Source of the DNA: Paracoccus wurundjeri
Lineage (GTDB): Bacteria; Pseudomonadota; Alphaproteobacteria; Rhodobacterales; Rhodobacteraceae
Direction: 5' to 3'
Assembly (NCBI RefSeq): GCF_030678915.1
Contig: NZ_JAUUTZ010000003.1
Coordinates: 186,001-250,000 of the forward strand
Length of the DNA stretch: 64,000 bases
The position numbers were made by a program, and so were the translations under genes. This document shows, piece after piece, positions 42,484 to 51,897 of the stretch. The stretch's first letter is position 1. The number at the start of each line of letters is the position of its first letter. The notes beneath the pieces are model-generated. The model saw only the letters and a list, made by a program, of their open reading frames with translations. It searched no databases and was not told the DNA's origin.

Positions 42484-43232
42484 TACAGCCTCATGCCCGA
42501 ACCCGGCGCATCACCCGCAGGTTTTCTCCGCGGCAGTTCGGATTTTTCTGCTATCGTCATCGCGAAGGAATTGCTGTTTGGGCCGGTGGGTACATATTTG
42601 ATGCGCTTTGCATCAATTATCATTGATTCCGCGGCGAGCTTAGCGGTCAGATTTCTATTGGTATCTTTTAGAGTGATAAATCGATTACTTGGATCGACTT
42701 CACCGCTGACATAATAGTCTGGTGATATATGAGCTTTGAGGAAGCCGAAGTCTTCACTATCGTCTGGATTCGGGACGTGCCCCTCTTCCACCTTTTTAAC
42801 GCTGTCACTGGTCGAAACACCGCTAATCACGCCGGATAAGCCAGGACTCGCCCCCTCACTTGAGGGGAAAGCACTATAGGTCGGCATTGCACCACTTCCA
42901 CCGCGATTCCAGGCTACTACGAACAAATGATGCCATTGATAGATATACGGAACGCCGCCCAGCTTTCGTATGCCCATTTCGTAACGCCAATCTGGACATG
43001 TTTTACATGTCCGCCGTCTTTTTTCTTTCTTATAGGCTTTTGCAGATGACGCTGAACTTCCCCCACCGCCCCTGCTGCTAGAGCCGCGAGAACCGGACGA
43101 TTGGGAAACGGCACCTGACGATCCGCCCCGGCTGCTACCGCTAGCAGAAGAACCACTGCCGCTTGTTCTGGCAATACGGCCTGCACTCTGTGAAGCACGT
43201 ACAGCACTTGCAACAATCGGTCCAATAGCCAT
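42483..43232 (-). CDS. Candidate DUF4123-linked effector, unknown toxin domain
   Basis: A 249-aa protein. The N-terminal 65 residues are Ser/Gly-rich and of low complexity, followed by a basic stretch (YKKEKRRR) and CKTCPDWRYEMG with a C-x2-C pair, then IYQWHHLFVVAWN. No known toxin domain is recognised. It follows the DUF4123 gene with overlap of start and stop, the position where type VI secretion effectors are encoded. No VgrG, PAAR or T6SS core gene is present in the window. Confidence 0.5.
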   Translation of the reverse strand: MAIGPIVASAVRASQSAGRIARTSGSGSSASGSSRGGSSGAVSQSSGSRGSSSRGGGGSSASSAKAYKKEKRRRTCKTCPDWRYEMGIRKLGGVPYIYQWHHLFVVAWNRGGSGAMPTYSAFPSSEGASPGLSGVISGVSTSDSVKKVEEGHVPNPDDSEDFGFLKAHISPDYYVSGEVDPSNRFITLKDTNRNLTAKLAAESMIIDAKRIKYVPTGPNSNSFAMTIAEKSELPRRKPAGDAPGSGMRL

Positions 43233-44482
43233 CAGTACACTCCCATCTGAGGTAGTTTTCCGGGAGCAATGTTCTGATCAATTCCGAACATACATCGCCC
43301 GTGCAGAATCTCAGCTTGCAAGGTAACACCCCCCTCATCATCAAAACATTCGTCCACACCGGCTTCTGACAACACCTGTGCTGCGCGATCACCGTAGAAC
43401 GCAATTAAAACATAGCATATTTCGATGAACTTTATCACATGTCCGTAATCGATGCCATCAAGCCCAAACAACTTCTGCGCCAGTTCGTATACATGATCAG
43501 GATCAAGGCCGCGCTTATAGCTTACCTCCATCCGTCTGGCATGTCGCAACGCCACCATTGCGGTTCCGGCATTGAACAATCTCTCAATATCGCTCTCAGG
43601 GTCGCGCGGCGCATCAGCGCAGGATGACAGGTCCGTCTTCGCGGTGATGATCTTACCCTCGATCTGTACTGTGAAGCCCGAGACAGTCGTGAGTGGTGCT
43701 AAGAGTCTCCGACCCCGCAGAAATAAAATGAAGTAAAGAAAGAACTCTGGCTCCCAGAACCGATTGTAATACCAGCGATCGTCCATATCGCGGATTTTGG
43801 TGAGTTTCCGCAAGCGGTTACGCATATCTGGAGGCGATGTCGGGCTGCGCAGGAAAATCCCTATGTTGGTTTGCCATAAGCTGCCGAATAACTGCCGTCT
43901 AAAGCGACCCGGGTTATCTCTTTGTTCCGGGTCAAGCGTAAGATCGACCAGCCATGGCGAGATGGACCGCATCTCCGACTGTTCCGGTGTATCAGCACCC
44001 GTTGCTTGATTTTCGAATAACGGCGCGGCAGGTAGGAGTCCATCGGACAATGCCTCTGCCAAGGTGTTGCCGGTTTGCTGCCAAACACTACCATCCAGAA
44101 CCGCGTAGACTCGATGTCCGTCGTGATGCGCGAACAACGCATCCCAGAGTGCGGGTGCAATCCACTCAGGATGCTTACCGGTGCCGTCAGACGGATCGAG
44201 CGTTTGCAGTTGAACACTACCGGCTCCGCGATCCACCCCCCAGAGACGAGGGCCTTCACGTAAAGCGGTAACTGTTCCTACGCCGGTGAACAGATCAGAT
44301 TGAACTGTCGATGAATCAGCACCTCTGACCCTTACATCTACAGGCGTCAATCCATCCCGCTTGAGGCTGGTCATTACCATGCTTTCCGCATGAGCCGGGG
44401 AATTGGCCTCTACAGCCCACTCAGAAGTTCCCGCTTCCCTTGCACTATCTACGAAATGCGCCGTTGCGATCCAGAAAGGCAT
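43232..44482 (-). CDS. DUF4123 domain protein (type VI effector adaptor type)
   Basis: A 416-aa protein. Residues about 120-270 carry the DUF4123 pattern: HRVYAVLDGSVW, SPWLVDLTLDPE, WQTNIGIFLRSP, MRNRLRKLTKIRDMDDRWYYN and FWEPEFFLYFI. DUF4123 proteins are chaperones that load effectors onto VgrG spikes. The first 115 residues (ATAHFVDSAREAG and on) and the C-terminal 130 are additional. It heads an overlapping four-gene operon of lower G+C than its surroundings, apparently acquired cargo. Confidence 0.7.
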   Translation of the reverse strand: MPFWIATAHFVDSAREAGTSEWAVEANSPAHAESMVMTSLKRDGLTPVDVRVRGADSSTVQSDLFTGVGTVTALREGPRLWGVDRGAGSVQLQTLDPSDGTGKHPEWIAPALWDALFAHHDGHRVYAVLDGSVWQQTGNTLAEALSDGLLPAAPLFENQATGADTPEQSEMRSISPWLVDLTLDPEQRDNPGRFRRQLFGSLWQTNIGIFLRSPTSPPDMRNRLRKLTKIRDMDDRWYYNRFWEPEFFLYFILFLRGRRLLAPLTTVSGFTVQIEGKIITAKTDLSSCADAPRDPESDIERLFNAGTAMVALRHARRMEVSYKRGLDPDHVYELAQKLFGLDGIDYGHVIKFIEICYVLIAFYGDRAAQVLSEAGVDECFDDEGGVTLQAEILHGRCMFGIDQNIAPGKLPQMGVY

Positions 44483-45056
44483 CTCGCCGCCTCTTCAACT
44501 AAAAGTTCGCGCGGGCAAGGCCGTGACATCTAATCTGATGCCATGCCCTCAAGCAATATTGCGGTTTACAGGCGATCCTGCAAGTCATTGGAAAGTATAG
44601 AGCGGTACAATACCGTTTTTACAATTCAACTCTTTGAAAACATATTATTATATAAGACCCCGTATGGGTAAGCGACTGATAGTCAGGTTTGCTGGCTCAC
44701 CTCTGTATTCCTCGTGATCATAATAAGGCTATAAGCGCCGTCCTTGAACCTTAGACGTGCAAAGCGGTACCTGAAACAGCCCATTTTGCGCCTGATTCCG
44801 AAGATACACCAGCAAACCTGACAGATTATTTTCATTCATAAACGCATCCACAGACAGGCTCAGTTCAAGTGTTGACTATGCCTCGGTAGCGATGGCTGGT
44901 TCGACGGGTCGCACCGCAGCGATCTCGATGTCCGGCGAAAGGCAGCTTTGGGTCGGGCAAGTCGATGCAGTGCCTCCGGTGATCACAATTTTGCAAAGCT
45001 CACTTTCTGCGCATTATTGCCTCGACGGCCTGAATCCCACCGTTACTGGATGGCGC
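44483..45056. other. A+T-rich gap with a 14-bp inverted repeat
   Basis: No gene is supported. It should hold the promoter of the DUF4123 operon; the region 44600-44660 is strongly A+T-rich. A perfect 14-bp inverted repeat, GTCAGGTTTGCTGG at 44682-44695 and its complement at 44809-44822, encloses 113 bases. This may be the boundary of the acquired cassette. Confidence 0.4.
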
Positions 45057-45992
45057 TCATGCGCCACCCTCGAATTTCATGACCGGGATGCCGAGCTTAC
45101 GCGCCTTGTCGGCGAGGTTCTCCTGGATCCCGGTGCCGGGGAAGACGAGGACGCCAACTGGCAGCACATCCAGCATCGCATCGTTGCGCTTGAAGGGCGC
45201 GGCCTTGCCATGCTTCGTCCAGTCGGGACGGAAGGCAACCTGCTGTACCTTGCGGTGATCAGCCCAGCGGGAGGCGATCAGTTCGGCTCCTTTCGGTGTT
45301 CCGCCATGCAGCAGAACCATTTCGGGATGCTTTGCATGAACCTGATCGAGCTTTGCCCAGATCAGGCGATGGTCGTTGAAATCGCCGCCGCCGGTCAGGG
45401 CGACCTTCGGGCCGTCGGGCAGCATCACCTCGGTTTCCGCCCGGCGTTTCGCGGCCAGGAAATCGCGGCTGTCGATCATCGCGGCGGTCAGGTTGCGATG
45501 GTTGACCATCGAGCCGGTACGCGGTCGCCAGGCACTGCCGGTGTGATGCTCGAAGGCTTCCGCCGAGAGATCGCGGAAGAGTTCCATGCCGCTTCGCCGT
45601 TCGATCAGGGTTTGCCCCTCTGCCGTGACGCGCTCGAGTTCCAGCGATTTCACCTCGCTGCCATCCTGTTCCCGCTGCAGCCGGTGCTGCGCCTGCTCAT
45701 TCCTGTCGAGATCCCGCTCAATGCGGCTTGCTGCTCGGTGGAAGAGATTGACCGCACCCCAGAGCAGTTCCTCGAGATCGGGCTCGAGGCGGGTATCGCC
45801 AAGCGTTGCAACGAGGGCGTCGAAGATATCGCTGACGGCCGCGTTGACGTGAGCGCCCTCGGGCAGCGGGCGTGGATCGGGTTCATCCTGGAACGGGTGC
45901 CAGCCATAGAGCTGGAGTTCAGTGAGGGCATGATTGGTCTGGGAGGCGCTGTGGACCGGCTCGGCACCTGAGGTATCGGGATTGTTTGCCAT
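45057..45992 (-). CDS. DUF2493 (SLOG-like) protein
   Basis: A 311-aa protein. The C-terminal 110 residues hold the DUF2493/YspA-type SLOG domain: VALTGGGDFNDHRLIWAKLD, LLHGGTPKGAELIASRWAD, FRPDWTKHGKAAPFKRNDAM and VLVFPGTGIQENLA. SLOG domains bind nucleotide-derived ligands. The N-terminal part is charged and helical. The ATG at 45992 follows AAGGA. It is the last gene of the leading-region series methylase-helicase, Toprim, DUF2493, separated from Toprim by a structured leader. Confidence 0.82.
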   Translation of the reverse strand: MANNPDTSGAEPVHSASQTNHALTELQLYGWHPFQDEPDPRPLPEGAHVNAAVSDIFDALVATLGDTRLEPDLEELLWGAVNLFHRAASRIERDLDRNEQAQHRLQREQDGSEVKSLELERVTAEGQTLIERRSGMELFRDLSAEAFEHHTGSAWRPRTGSMVNHRNLTAAMIDSRDFLAAKRRAETEVMLPDGPKVALTGGGDFNDHRLIWAKLDQVHAKHPEMVLLHGGTPKGAELIASRWADHRKVQQVAFRPDWTKHGKAAPFKRNDAMLDVLPVGVLVFPGTGIQENLADKARKLGIPVMKFEGGA

Positions 45993-46094
45993 CGGGTTCG
46001 TCCTTTGTCTTGAGACCGCGCCCATCGCGGCCTTCGCAGGCGTCGAAAGCGCATGGGCGGGACGGGCTGGCAGCCCTCGCCTGCGAGGGCCCTG

Positions 46095-46171
46095 ATGGCC
46101 AAGCCCGGCTATTTTGCTTCGCGATGCAAAGGCGGCCCTGCCGCCGGCGGAAAATAGCCGGGCGCGGCCAT
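46095..46171. promoter_or_regulatory. Large palindrome in the leader of the DUF2493 gene
   Basis: CCCGGCTATTTT (46104-46115) pairs perfectly with AAAATAGCCGGG (46151-46162), and after a 3-base mismatch ATGGCC (46095-46100) pairs with GGCCAT (46166-46171). It stands 100 bases upstream of the DUF2493 start in a 299-base gap that also contains GCCCAT/ATGGGC and CCTCGCCTGCGAGG repeats. A structured RNA leader or a single-strand promoter are both possible. Confidence 0.5.
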
Positions 46172-46291
46172 TGCCCGCCCGGCCTGCTTGTGTGCCGATC
46201 GCCCTCTCGGAAGGCCGTGGGTGCGGGCCTCTCCGACGATGGACATGCACCGATGGAATAACCCGAATCCGTCAGGAGGCGGGCTATGAGA

Positions 46292-47359
46292 TCATCTCCC
46301 GGGGAGATCCTGCCGTTTCCCCGCCAGAAACCGGTGGGTCTCCTCGGGATGAAGTTGGTCCCTCAACATTGCCCGAAGCGCATGGAGACCATAGCGGCAC
46401 AGATCATCGTTGAAATCTCCGCCGACGGGCAGAAGCGATATCACCTCGATCCCGTAGCTCACTGCTCTGGCGGTCAGGCTGTCTCTTGCAGCTTCTCCGG
46501 CCGGATCGCGATCGCAGAGGATATAGAGTCGTTGCAACATGGGCGGGAACCGGATGGCGGCGAGATGCGCCGTCGAAAGCGCCGCCAGCATCGGCATGGT
46601 GGGCAGAACTTGGCGAACCGACAGCACGGTTTCGATGCCTTCGCCAGCGGCGAGTACGCCCCCCGCGGTGCCGAAGCGGACCCCATGACCGAGTAGCTCG
46701 CCCATCGCCCGCCGCGGGGTCGCGACAGCGGCCTTGCCGGAGCCATCCGGGGCGAGCCAGGTGCGATGCGCGCCGGTCTGATGCCCGGAAAGATCGGTGA
46801 CAGCGGTGATCATCGCCGGCATGATCTCCGTAGGCGATTGCGTGTCAGGCCGATAATAGCATCGGGGATGAAAGCGCAGTGCGGTGGCGTCCGAAAGGAA
46901 GGTGATTCCCCGGCTGTTCAGATAGGTTTCTGCCAGCGTGCCGGAGATCGGTTCTGCCATGGCAAAGAGCCGCCGCGCCGATTCAGGGGCGCTGGTTGTC
47001 GGATTGGATTTGCCACCGATCGGTGTTCTGCTCTGCTCCGGCTGGGGATGCGGAAGCGCAAGGAAACGCCGCGCTTCCTCGGCCACATCCCTGAACTCAG
47101 TGAACCCGCAGCACTCGCGAATGAGATCGAGCAGATCCCCGTGCTGCCCCGTCGCCATGTCGGTCCAACGGCCTTGGGCGCCCTTGCCGGTTTCCGGCCC
47201 GGTCAGCCGGACGAACATCGACCGGCCCGGAGTATTCCGCACATCACCGACCAGCCAGTAATTGCCCTGTCTGCGCCCGTTCGAGAGATAATGACGGCAC
47301 ACCGCCTCGGCCTCCTGGCCAAGGCGGATCGCCAGGTCTGAGGCGTCATGACGCGGCAT
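46292..47359 (-). CDS. Toprim-domain, primase-like protein (DUF7146/P4-primase type)
   Basis: A 355-aa protein. The N-terminal half has RRQGNYWLVGDVRNTPGRSM and GRWTDMATGQHGDLLDLIRE, resembling the zinc-ribbon/CHC2 region of plasmid primases. The C-terminal half is a Toprim domain: GGVLAAGEGIETVLSV (Glu) and RLYILCDRDPAGEAARDSL (DxD). Probably primes or repairs incoming plasmid DNA. Its ATG overlaps the stop of the helicase gene. Confidence 0.85.
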   Translation of the reverse strand: MPRHDASDLAIRLGQEAEAVCRHYLSNGRRQGNYWLVGDVRNTPGRSMFVRLTGPETGKGAQGRWTDMATGQHGDLLDLIRECCGFTEFRDVAEEARRFLALPHPQPEQSRTPIGGKSNPTTSAPESARRLFAMAEPISGTLAETYLNSRGITFLSDATALRFHPRCYYRPDTQSPTEIMPAMITAVTDLSGHQTGAHRTWLAPDGSGKAAVATPRRAMGELLGHGVRFGTAGGVLAAGEGIETVLSVRQVLPTMPMLAALSTAHLAAIRFPPMLQRLYILCDRDPAGEAARDSLTARAVSYGIEVISLLPVGGDFNDDLCRYGLHALRAMLRDQLHPEETHRFLAGKRQDLPGR

Positions 47360-50300
47360 CAGGTGATCTCCCGTGCGCCGACGCGTTCCACCGGCCAGCG
47401 CGCAAAAATCTTGCCGAGCACTTCCGGACCCAAAGCCTCGTCCACCGGCACGAACATGCGTAGCTTCCAGGAGATGATCTCGTGAAAGAGACCGTAAGCC
47501 CGCAGACGTTCGCGCATGGCATCGGTGAAGCTTGACAGCTCGATGCGATTGGCGCCCATGACCCGGACCCGGCGAAGCTGCAGACCCTCGGCGAGATCGA
47601 GGACCGTGCGGCCCTCCATCAGTGCCGCAAAGGCATTCTCGGGGGTGATGGTGGTGATCCCGCTCGTGCTCGCATTCGCAGCCCAGGCCGGGGAGACCTT
47701 GCGGCCGATGATGCGTTCGCCTTCGTCGGTTTGCAGCCGATAGACGCGTGTGGAATCGTTCGGCAGCCGTTTCCAGATCGGCAGCAGCAGACCCGTCACC
47801 ATGTGCAGTGTGAACTCGGCAAACTCCGGCACTTCCGCGATTTCCGCGCTCCAGGCGGATGCGAAAGCGTCCCGATCGGCGTCGATCCAATGGGTCTCAC
47901 CCATCATCCTGACCGGGATATTCTGCGCCTCCATCGGCCGGATCAGCCGGACCCGGCGCTCGATCTCGCCATCGTCCAGCATGATGCTGGTGGTCGGCAC
48001 CTGCACCACCGCGCGGCCGGAACGGGTGTTGACCAGGAGCTTCGCGCGTGGATCGTCGAGCTCGGCCAGGGCGGCATCCAGCGTCACGGGCTGGTTGCGT
48101 TTGCGTTCGGTGATGCTCAGCAGGCTGGTTTCCGCACCCGTCCGGGGGTGGGTATGGATGACCTGCCGGTCGGTGACGATGAAGCTTTCGGCGCGCAAGG
48201 TCTCCAGCCCGGCATCATAGCTGCCGGAGGCAATGGCGCCCTCGATCCGCGCGGTCAGCAACTGCTCGAAGGCGGTGAAGAGCACGCCCTGCAATTCGAT
48301 GGTCAGTGCCAGCAACCGATTGAGGAAGGTGGTGATCGGCGGCAGATCATCCTTGATGCCATTGGCGTCCATCAGCTTCAGCCCGGTGGCGGATTCGAAC
48401 CGCTCCAGCGAGCAGCCCTCGACCTTGCCTCGCACGAGCAACAGGTAAAGCTGGCGCAGCGCGTCACGGGCATAATGTGATTCCAGATTGTCCTCGGGCC
48501 GGAACAGGCCCTGGCCGCCGGTCTGGCGTTGGCCGCGCGTGATCGCGCCCAGCGTGTCGAGACGGCGGGCGATGGTCGAGAGAAACCGCTTCTCGGCCTT
48601 CACGTTCGTCGAGACCGGCCGGAAGAGCGGTGGCTGCGCCTGGTTGGTCCGATGCGTGCGGCCGAGGCCCTGGATGGCGGCATCCGCCTTCCAGCCCGGC
48701 TCGAGCAGGTAATGGACGCGCAGGCGCGTATTCTTCGCTGACAGCTCGGCGTGGTAGCTGCGGCCGGTGCCGCCCGCGTCGCTGAACACCAGCACGCGTT
48801 TCTGATCATCCATGAAGGCCTGGGTCTCGGCCAGATTGGCCGAACCGGCGCGGGTTTCCACCACCAGCCGGTCAATGGTGACCCCATCACCGGGTTTGCG
48901 GAGGATGCGGCGCGCGCGTCCCGTGACTTCGGCCACCATGTCACTGCCGAAATGCTGGACGATCTGGTCCAGCGCGCCGGGAACAGGCGGCAGGCTGGCC
49001 AGGCTAGCGATCATCTCGTCGCGCCGTGCGACGGCCTCGCGGCTCAGGGTGGGTTGGCCATCGCGGGTGACCGGGCGGGAGGACAGATTCCCTTCCGAAT
49101 CCGTGAACGGCTCGTAAAGCTGGACCGGAAAGGAATGGGCAAGGTAGTCCAGGACATATTCACGCGGCGACAAATCCATTTTCAGATCGCTCCATTCCTC
49201 GGTGGGGATCTCCGCGAGCCGCCGTTCCATCAGCGCCTCACCGGTCGAGACGATCTGGATGACGGAGGAATGGCCCGCGTCCAGATCGGCGGTGATCGAC
49301 CGGATCAGTGTCGGGGTCTTCATGCTGGTCAGCAGGTGCCCAAAGAAGCGCTGCTTGGCGCTCTCGAAGGCCGAACGGGCAGCGGACTTCGCCTGTCTGT
49401 TCAGCGTGCCCTCGGTGCCGGTGATGTTGGCGGCCTGCATGGCCGCGTCGAGATTGTTATGGATGATTGCGAAGGCGCCCGCATAGGCGTCGTAGATCCG
49501 GGTCTGCTCTTGCGTCAGCGTGTGCTCGACCAGCTCGTATTCGACGCCGTCGAAGGAGAGCGAGCGAGCCGTGTAGAGACCGAGCGCGCGCAGATCGCGG
49601 GCAAGCACCTCCATCGCGGCGACACCGCCGGCCTCAATCGCCTCGACGAACTCGGCCCTCGTCGAGAACGGAAAATCCTCGCCGCCCCAGAGACCGAGAC
49701 GCTGGGCATAGGCGAGATTATGAACCGTGGTGGCGCCGGTCGCCGAGACGTAGACGACACGGGCATTCGGCAATGCATGCTGAAGCCGCAGGCCAGCGCG
49801 ACCCTGTTGGCTGGCCGCGGTATCGCCGCGTTCTCCCTTGCCGCCCGCGGCGTTCTGCATGGCATGCGCCTCGTCGAATATCACCACCCCATCGAAGTCT
49901 TTCCCCAACCATTCCACGATTTGCTTCACGCGCGAAACCCTCTCGCCGCGATCATCGGAGCGCAGCGTGGCATAGGTCGTGAAAAGGATGCCCTCGCTCA
50001 GCGTGATCGGCTTACCTTGCGGGAATCGGCTGAGCGGCGTGACCAGCAGCCGCTCCATGCCGAGGGCCGACCAGTCGCGCTGCGCATCCTCCAGCAGCTT
50101 GTCGGATTTCGAGATCCAGACCGCCTTGCGGCGGCCCTGCAGCCAGCTGTCGAGGATGATCGCGGCGGATTCGCGTCCCTTGCCGACCCCGGTGCCATCG
50201 CCGATCATGAAGCCCTGCCGGAAGCGGACAGCACCGTCCGCCTCCTCCGGCGCGACAGAGAGCGTGTCGAAGGTCTCGTCGACAAGCCAGTTGCCGGCCA

Positions 50301-51720
50301 GGAAATCCGAATGCGCCTCGCCGGCATAGATGACGGTTTCGAGCTGGGCGTCGGACAGCTTGCCAAGAATGTCCCTGGGCAACAGCGGGTGATAGCTGGG
50401 CTTCGGCGGCGCGATGCTCGCCATCGAGGCCGATTGCACGAGCCGGGTCGGATGTGCCTGTGCCCCGGCAATGCGGATGGTCTGAAGCCCGTAATCCTCA
50501 TAGATCGCATCCGACAGACGATCTGCCTCAGCCGGTTCCCAGTCCACGGTCTCATAGGCAAGTGGCACGCCCTCCGGTTCGACCAGCGGCGCGGCGGGTG
50601 TCGCCCTCGCAACCCGCCTGACATAGCCGCGGACAGAACGGGGTGCGGCAGGCTGTCCAACCGGCTCGGCGACCGGCACGCCCAGGCCGGGATCGATCGG
50701 CAGCCGACTGGCAAGCTGCTCTTCCAGCCAGCCGATCAGCGTCGCCACATCCGGCGCGACACCGGGAGATGGCGGAAACACGGCCGGATCTTCGGCGGGC
50801 AGCTTGTCGATGACGGTGAGCCGCGTGGGGATCGTCGTGCCGTGCCTGGCATAGACTGAACCAGCGATGGCGGCGGAAAAGCTGACGCGGCCGCGTTCCT
50901 GCAACCGGGTAAAAGCATCAGTCCAGGCCGGATTGTCGGGCGCGAGGTTCGCCCCGGTGATGGTAACAAGCCGCCCGCCGGGCGCCAGGCGCGCCAGCGC
51001 CGAGGCGACATGGCGATAAGCGGCATCAGCCATCCGTCCCTCGACATTGGCCATGACCGAGAAGGGCGGGTTCATCAGCACGACACTCGGGATCAGGCCG
51101 GGATCGAGGTGATCGTCGATCTGGGCGGCATCGAGGCGCGTGACGGCAAGAGCCGGAAAGAGGCAGGACAAGAGGCTGGCACGGGTTACGGCGAGTTCGT
51201 TGAGCAGCAGCGTGCCGCCGGCGATCTCGGCCAGGATGGCGAGAAGCCCGGTGCCGGCCGAGGGTTCCAGCACCCGGTCGGCGGGCGTGATCGCCGCAGC
51301 GAACGCGGCCGCGACGCCGAGCGGGATCGGTGTGCTGAATTGCTGGTAGCTCTGCATCTCCTCGGAGCGCCGCATCTGCGTCGGCAACAGCCCGGCGATC
51401 TTGTCGAACTGCGGCAGGATGGCTGTCGAGGAGCCGGCTTTGCGGAACAGCGCCTTGCCGTATTTGCGCAGGAAGAGGACGGTCGCTGCTTCGCAGGCAT
51501 CATAGGCCGTCTTCCAGGACCAGGCGCCGGCGGCATCGGACGCGCCGAAGGCAGCTTCCATCGCATCGCGCAGCGTGGCGACATCAACACGCTGGCCGTG
51601 TTCGAGATGGGTCAACAGTAGCTCGGCGGCAGTGAATGTTGCGACGGATGGCTCGGAGTCATGGTCGAGCGAAGACGCCACGGCGGCCTGTGCTGCCGCG
51701 GAGGTGGAAATCATGTTCAT
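47359..51720 (-). CDS. Giant methyltransferase / Strawberry-notch-like helicase
   Basis: A 1453-aa protein with two parts. Residues about 125-310 form an adenine-type DNA methyltransferase fold (motif I LEPSAGTGLL, 151-160; motif IV NPPF, 217-220). Residues about 440-1150 form an SF2 helicase of the Strawberry-notch family: Walker A GDGTGVGKG (507-515), DEAH (616-619), SATGATTVHNLAYAQRLGLW, VFSDAGGTGRSYHAEL and GLGRTHRTNQ. Such proteins are found on large plasmids and phages and may modify or protect incoming DNA. The ATG at 51720 follows GAGGAA. Confidence 0.9.
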   Translation of the reverse strand: MNMISTSAAAQAAVASSLDHDSEPSVATFTAAELLLTHLEHGQRVDVATLRDAMEAAFGASDAAGAWSWKTAYDACEAATVLFLRKYGKALFRKAGSSTAILPQFDKIAGLLPTQMRRSEEMQSYQQFSTPIPLGVAAAFAAAITPADRVLEPSAGTGLLAILAEIAGGTLLLNELAVTRASLLSCLFPALAVTRLDAAQIDDHLDPGLIPSVVLMNPPFSVMANVEGRMADAAYRHVASALARLAPGGRLVTITGANLAPDNPAWTDAFTRLQERGRVSFSAAIAGSVYARHGTTIPTRLTVIDKLPAEDPAVFPPSPGVAPDVATLIGWLEEQLASRLPIDPGLGVPVAEPVGQPAAPRSVRGYVRRVARATPAAPLVEPEGVPLAYETVDWEPAEADRLSDAIYEDYGLQTIRIAGAQAHPTRLVQSASMASIAPPKPSYHPLLPRDILGKLSDAQLETVIYAGEAHSDFLAGNWLVDETFDTLSVAPEEADGAVRFRQGFMIGDGTGVGKGRESAAIILDSWLQGRRKAVWISKSDKLLEDAQRDWSALGMERLLVTPLSRFPQGKPITLSEGILFTTYATLRSDDRGERVSRVKQIVEWLGKDFDGVVIFDEAHAMQNAAGGKGERGDTAASQQGRAGLRLQHALPNARVVYVSATGATTVHNLAYAQRLGLWGGEDFPFSTRAEFVEAIEAGGVAAMEVLARDLRALGLYTARSLSFDGVEYELVEHTLTQEQTRIYDAYAGAFAIIHNNLDAAMQAANITGTEGTLNRQAKSAARSAFESAKQRFFGHLLTSMKTPTLIRSITADLDAGHSSVIQIVSTGEALMERRLAEIPTEEWSDLKMDLSPREYVLDYLAHSFPVQLYEPFTDSEGNLSSRPVTRDGQPTLSREAVARRDEMIASLASLPPVPGALDQIVQHFGSDMVAEVTGRARRILRKPGDGVTIDRLVVETRAGSANLAETQAFMDDQKRVLVFSDAGGTGRSYHAELSAKNTRLRVHYLLEPGWKADAAIQGLGRTHRTNQAQPPLFRPVSTNVKAEKRFLSTIARRLDTLGAITRGQRQTGGQGLFRPEDNLESHYARDALRQLYLLLVRGKVEGCSLERFESATGLKLMDANGIKDDLPPITTFLNRLLALTIELQGVLFTAFEQLLTARIEGAIASGSYDAGLETLRAESFIVTDRQVIHTHPRTGAETSLLSITERKRNQPVTLDAALAELDDPRAKLLVNTRSGRAVVQVPTTSIMLDDGEIERRVRLIRPMEAQNIPVRMMGETHWIDADRDAFASAWSAEIAEVPEFAEFTLHMVTGLLLPIWKRLPNDSTRVYRLQTDEGERIIGRKVSPAWAANASTSGITTITPENAFAALMEGRTVLDLAEGLQLRRVRVMGANRIELSSFTDAMRERLRAYGLFHEIISWKLRMFVPVDEALGPEVLGKIFARWPVERVGAREIT

Positions 51721-51897
51721 CGGGGGTTCCTCGGGAGAGCGGGACGGGATCGAGCCGGTGCAGCGCTCTCTCTTGCCCACACCGGCCCAAAACCCGCCCG
51801 ACCGCGCTCTTCCTCTCCTGAAAAGCAGAGGCGCTGGAATTGATTTTGTTTCTGTTATGTTCTATATCTGGAACAGGCTCAAACAAGGAGATTCGCC

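Noticed and set aside
41750-44482. A complete type VI secretion locus
   Set aside because: Only DUF4123-type cargo is present; no VgrG, Hcp, PAAR, sheath or baseplate genes were found in the window.
44892-45971. 359-codon plus-strand open frame
   Set aside because: Antisense to the DUF2493 gene, whose SLOG motifs are clear; the plus-strand frame shows no domain.
48751-50859. 702-codon plus-strand open frame
   Set aside because: Antisense to the methylase-helicase gene, which has unmistakable helicase and methylase motifs; the plus-strand frame has none.
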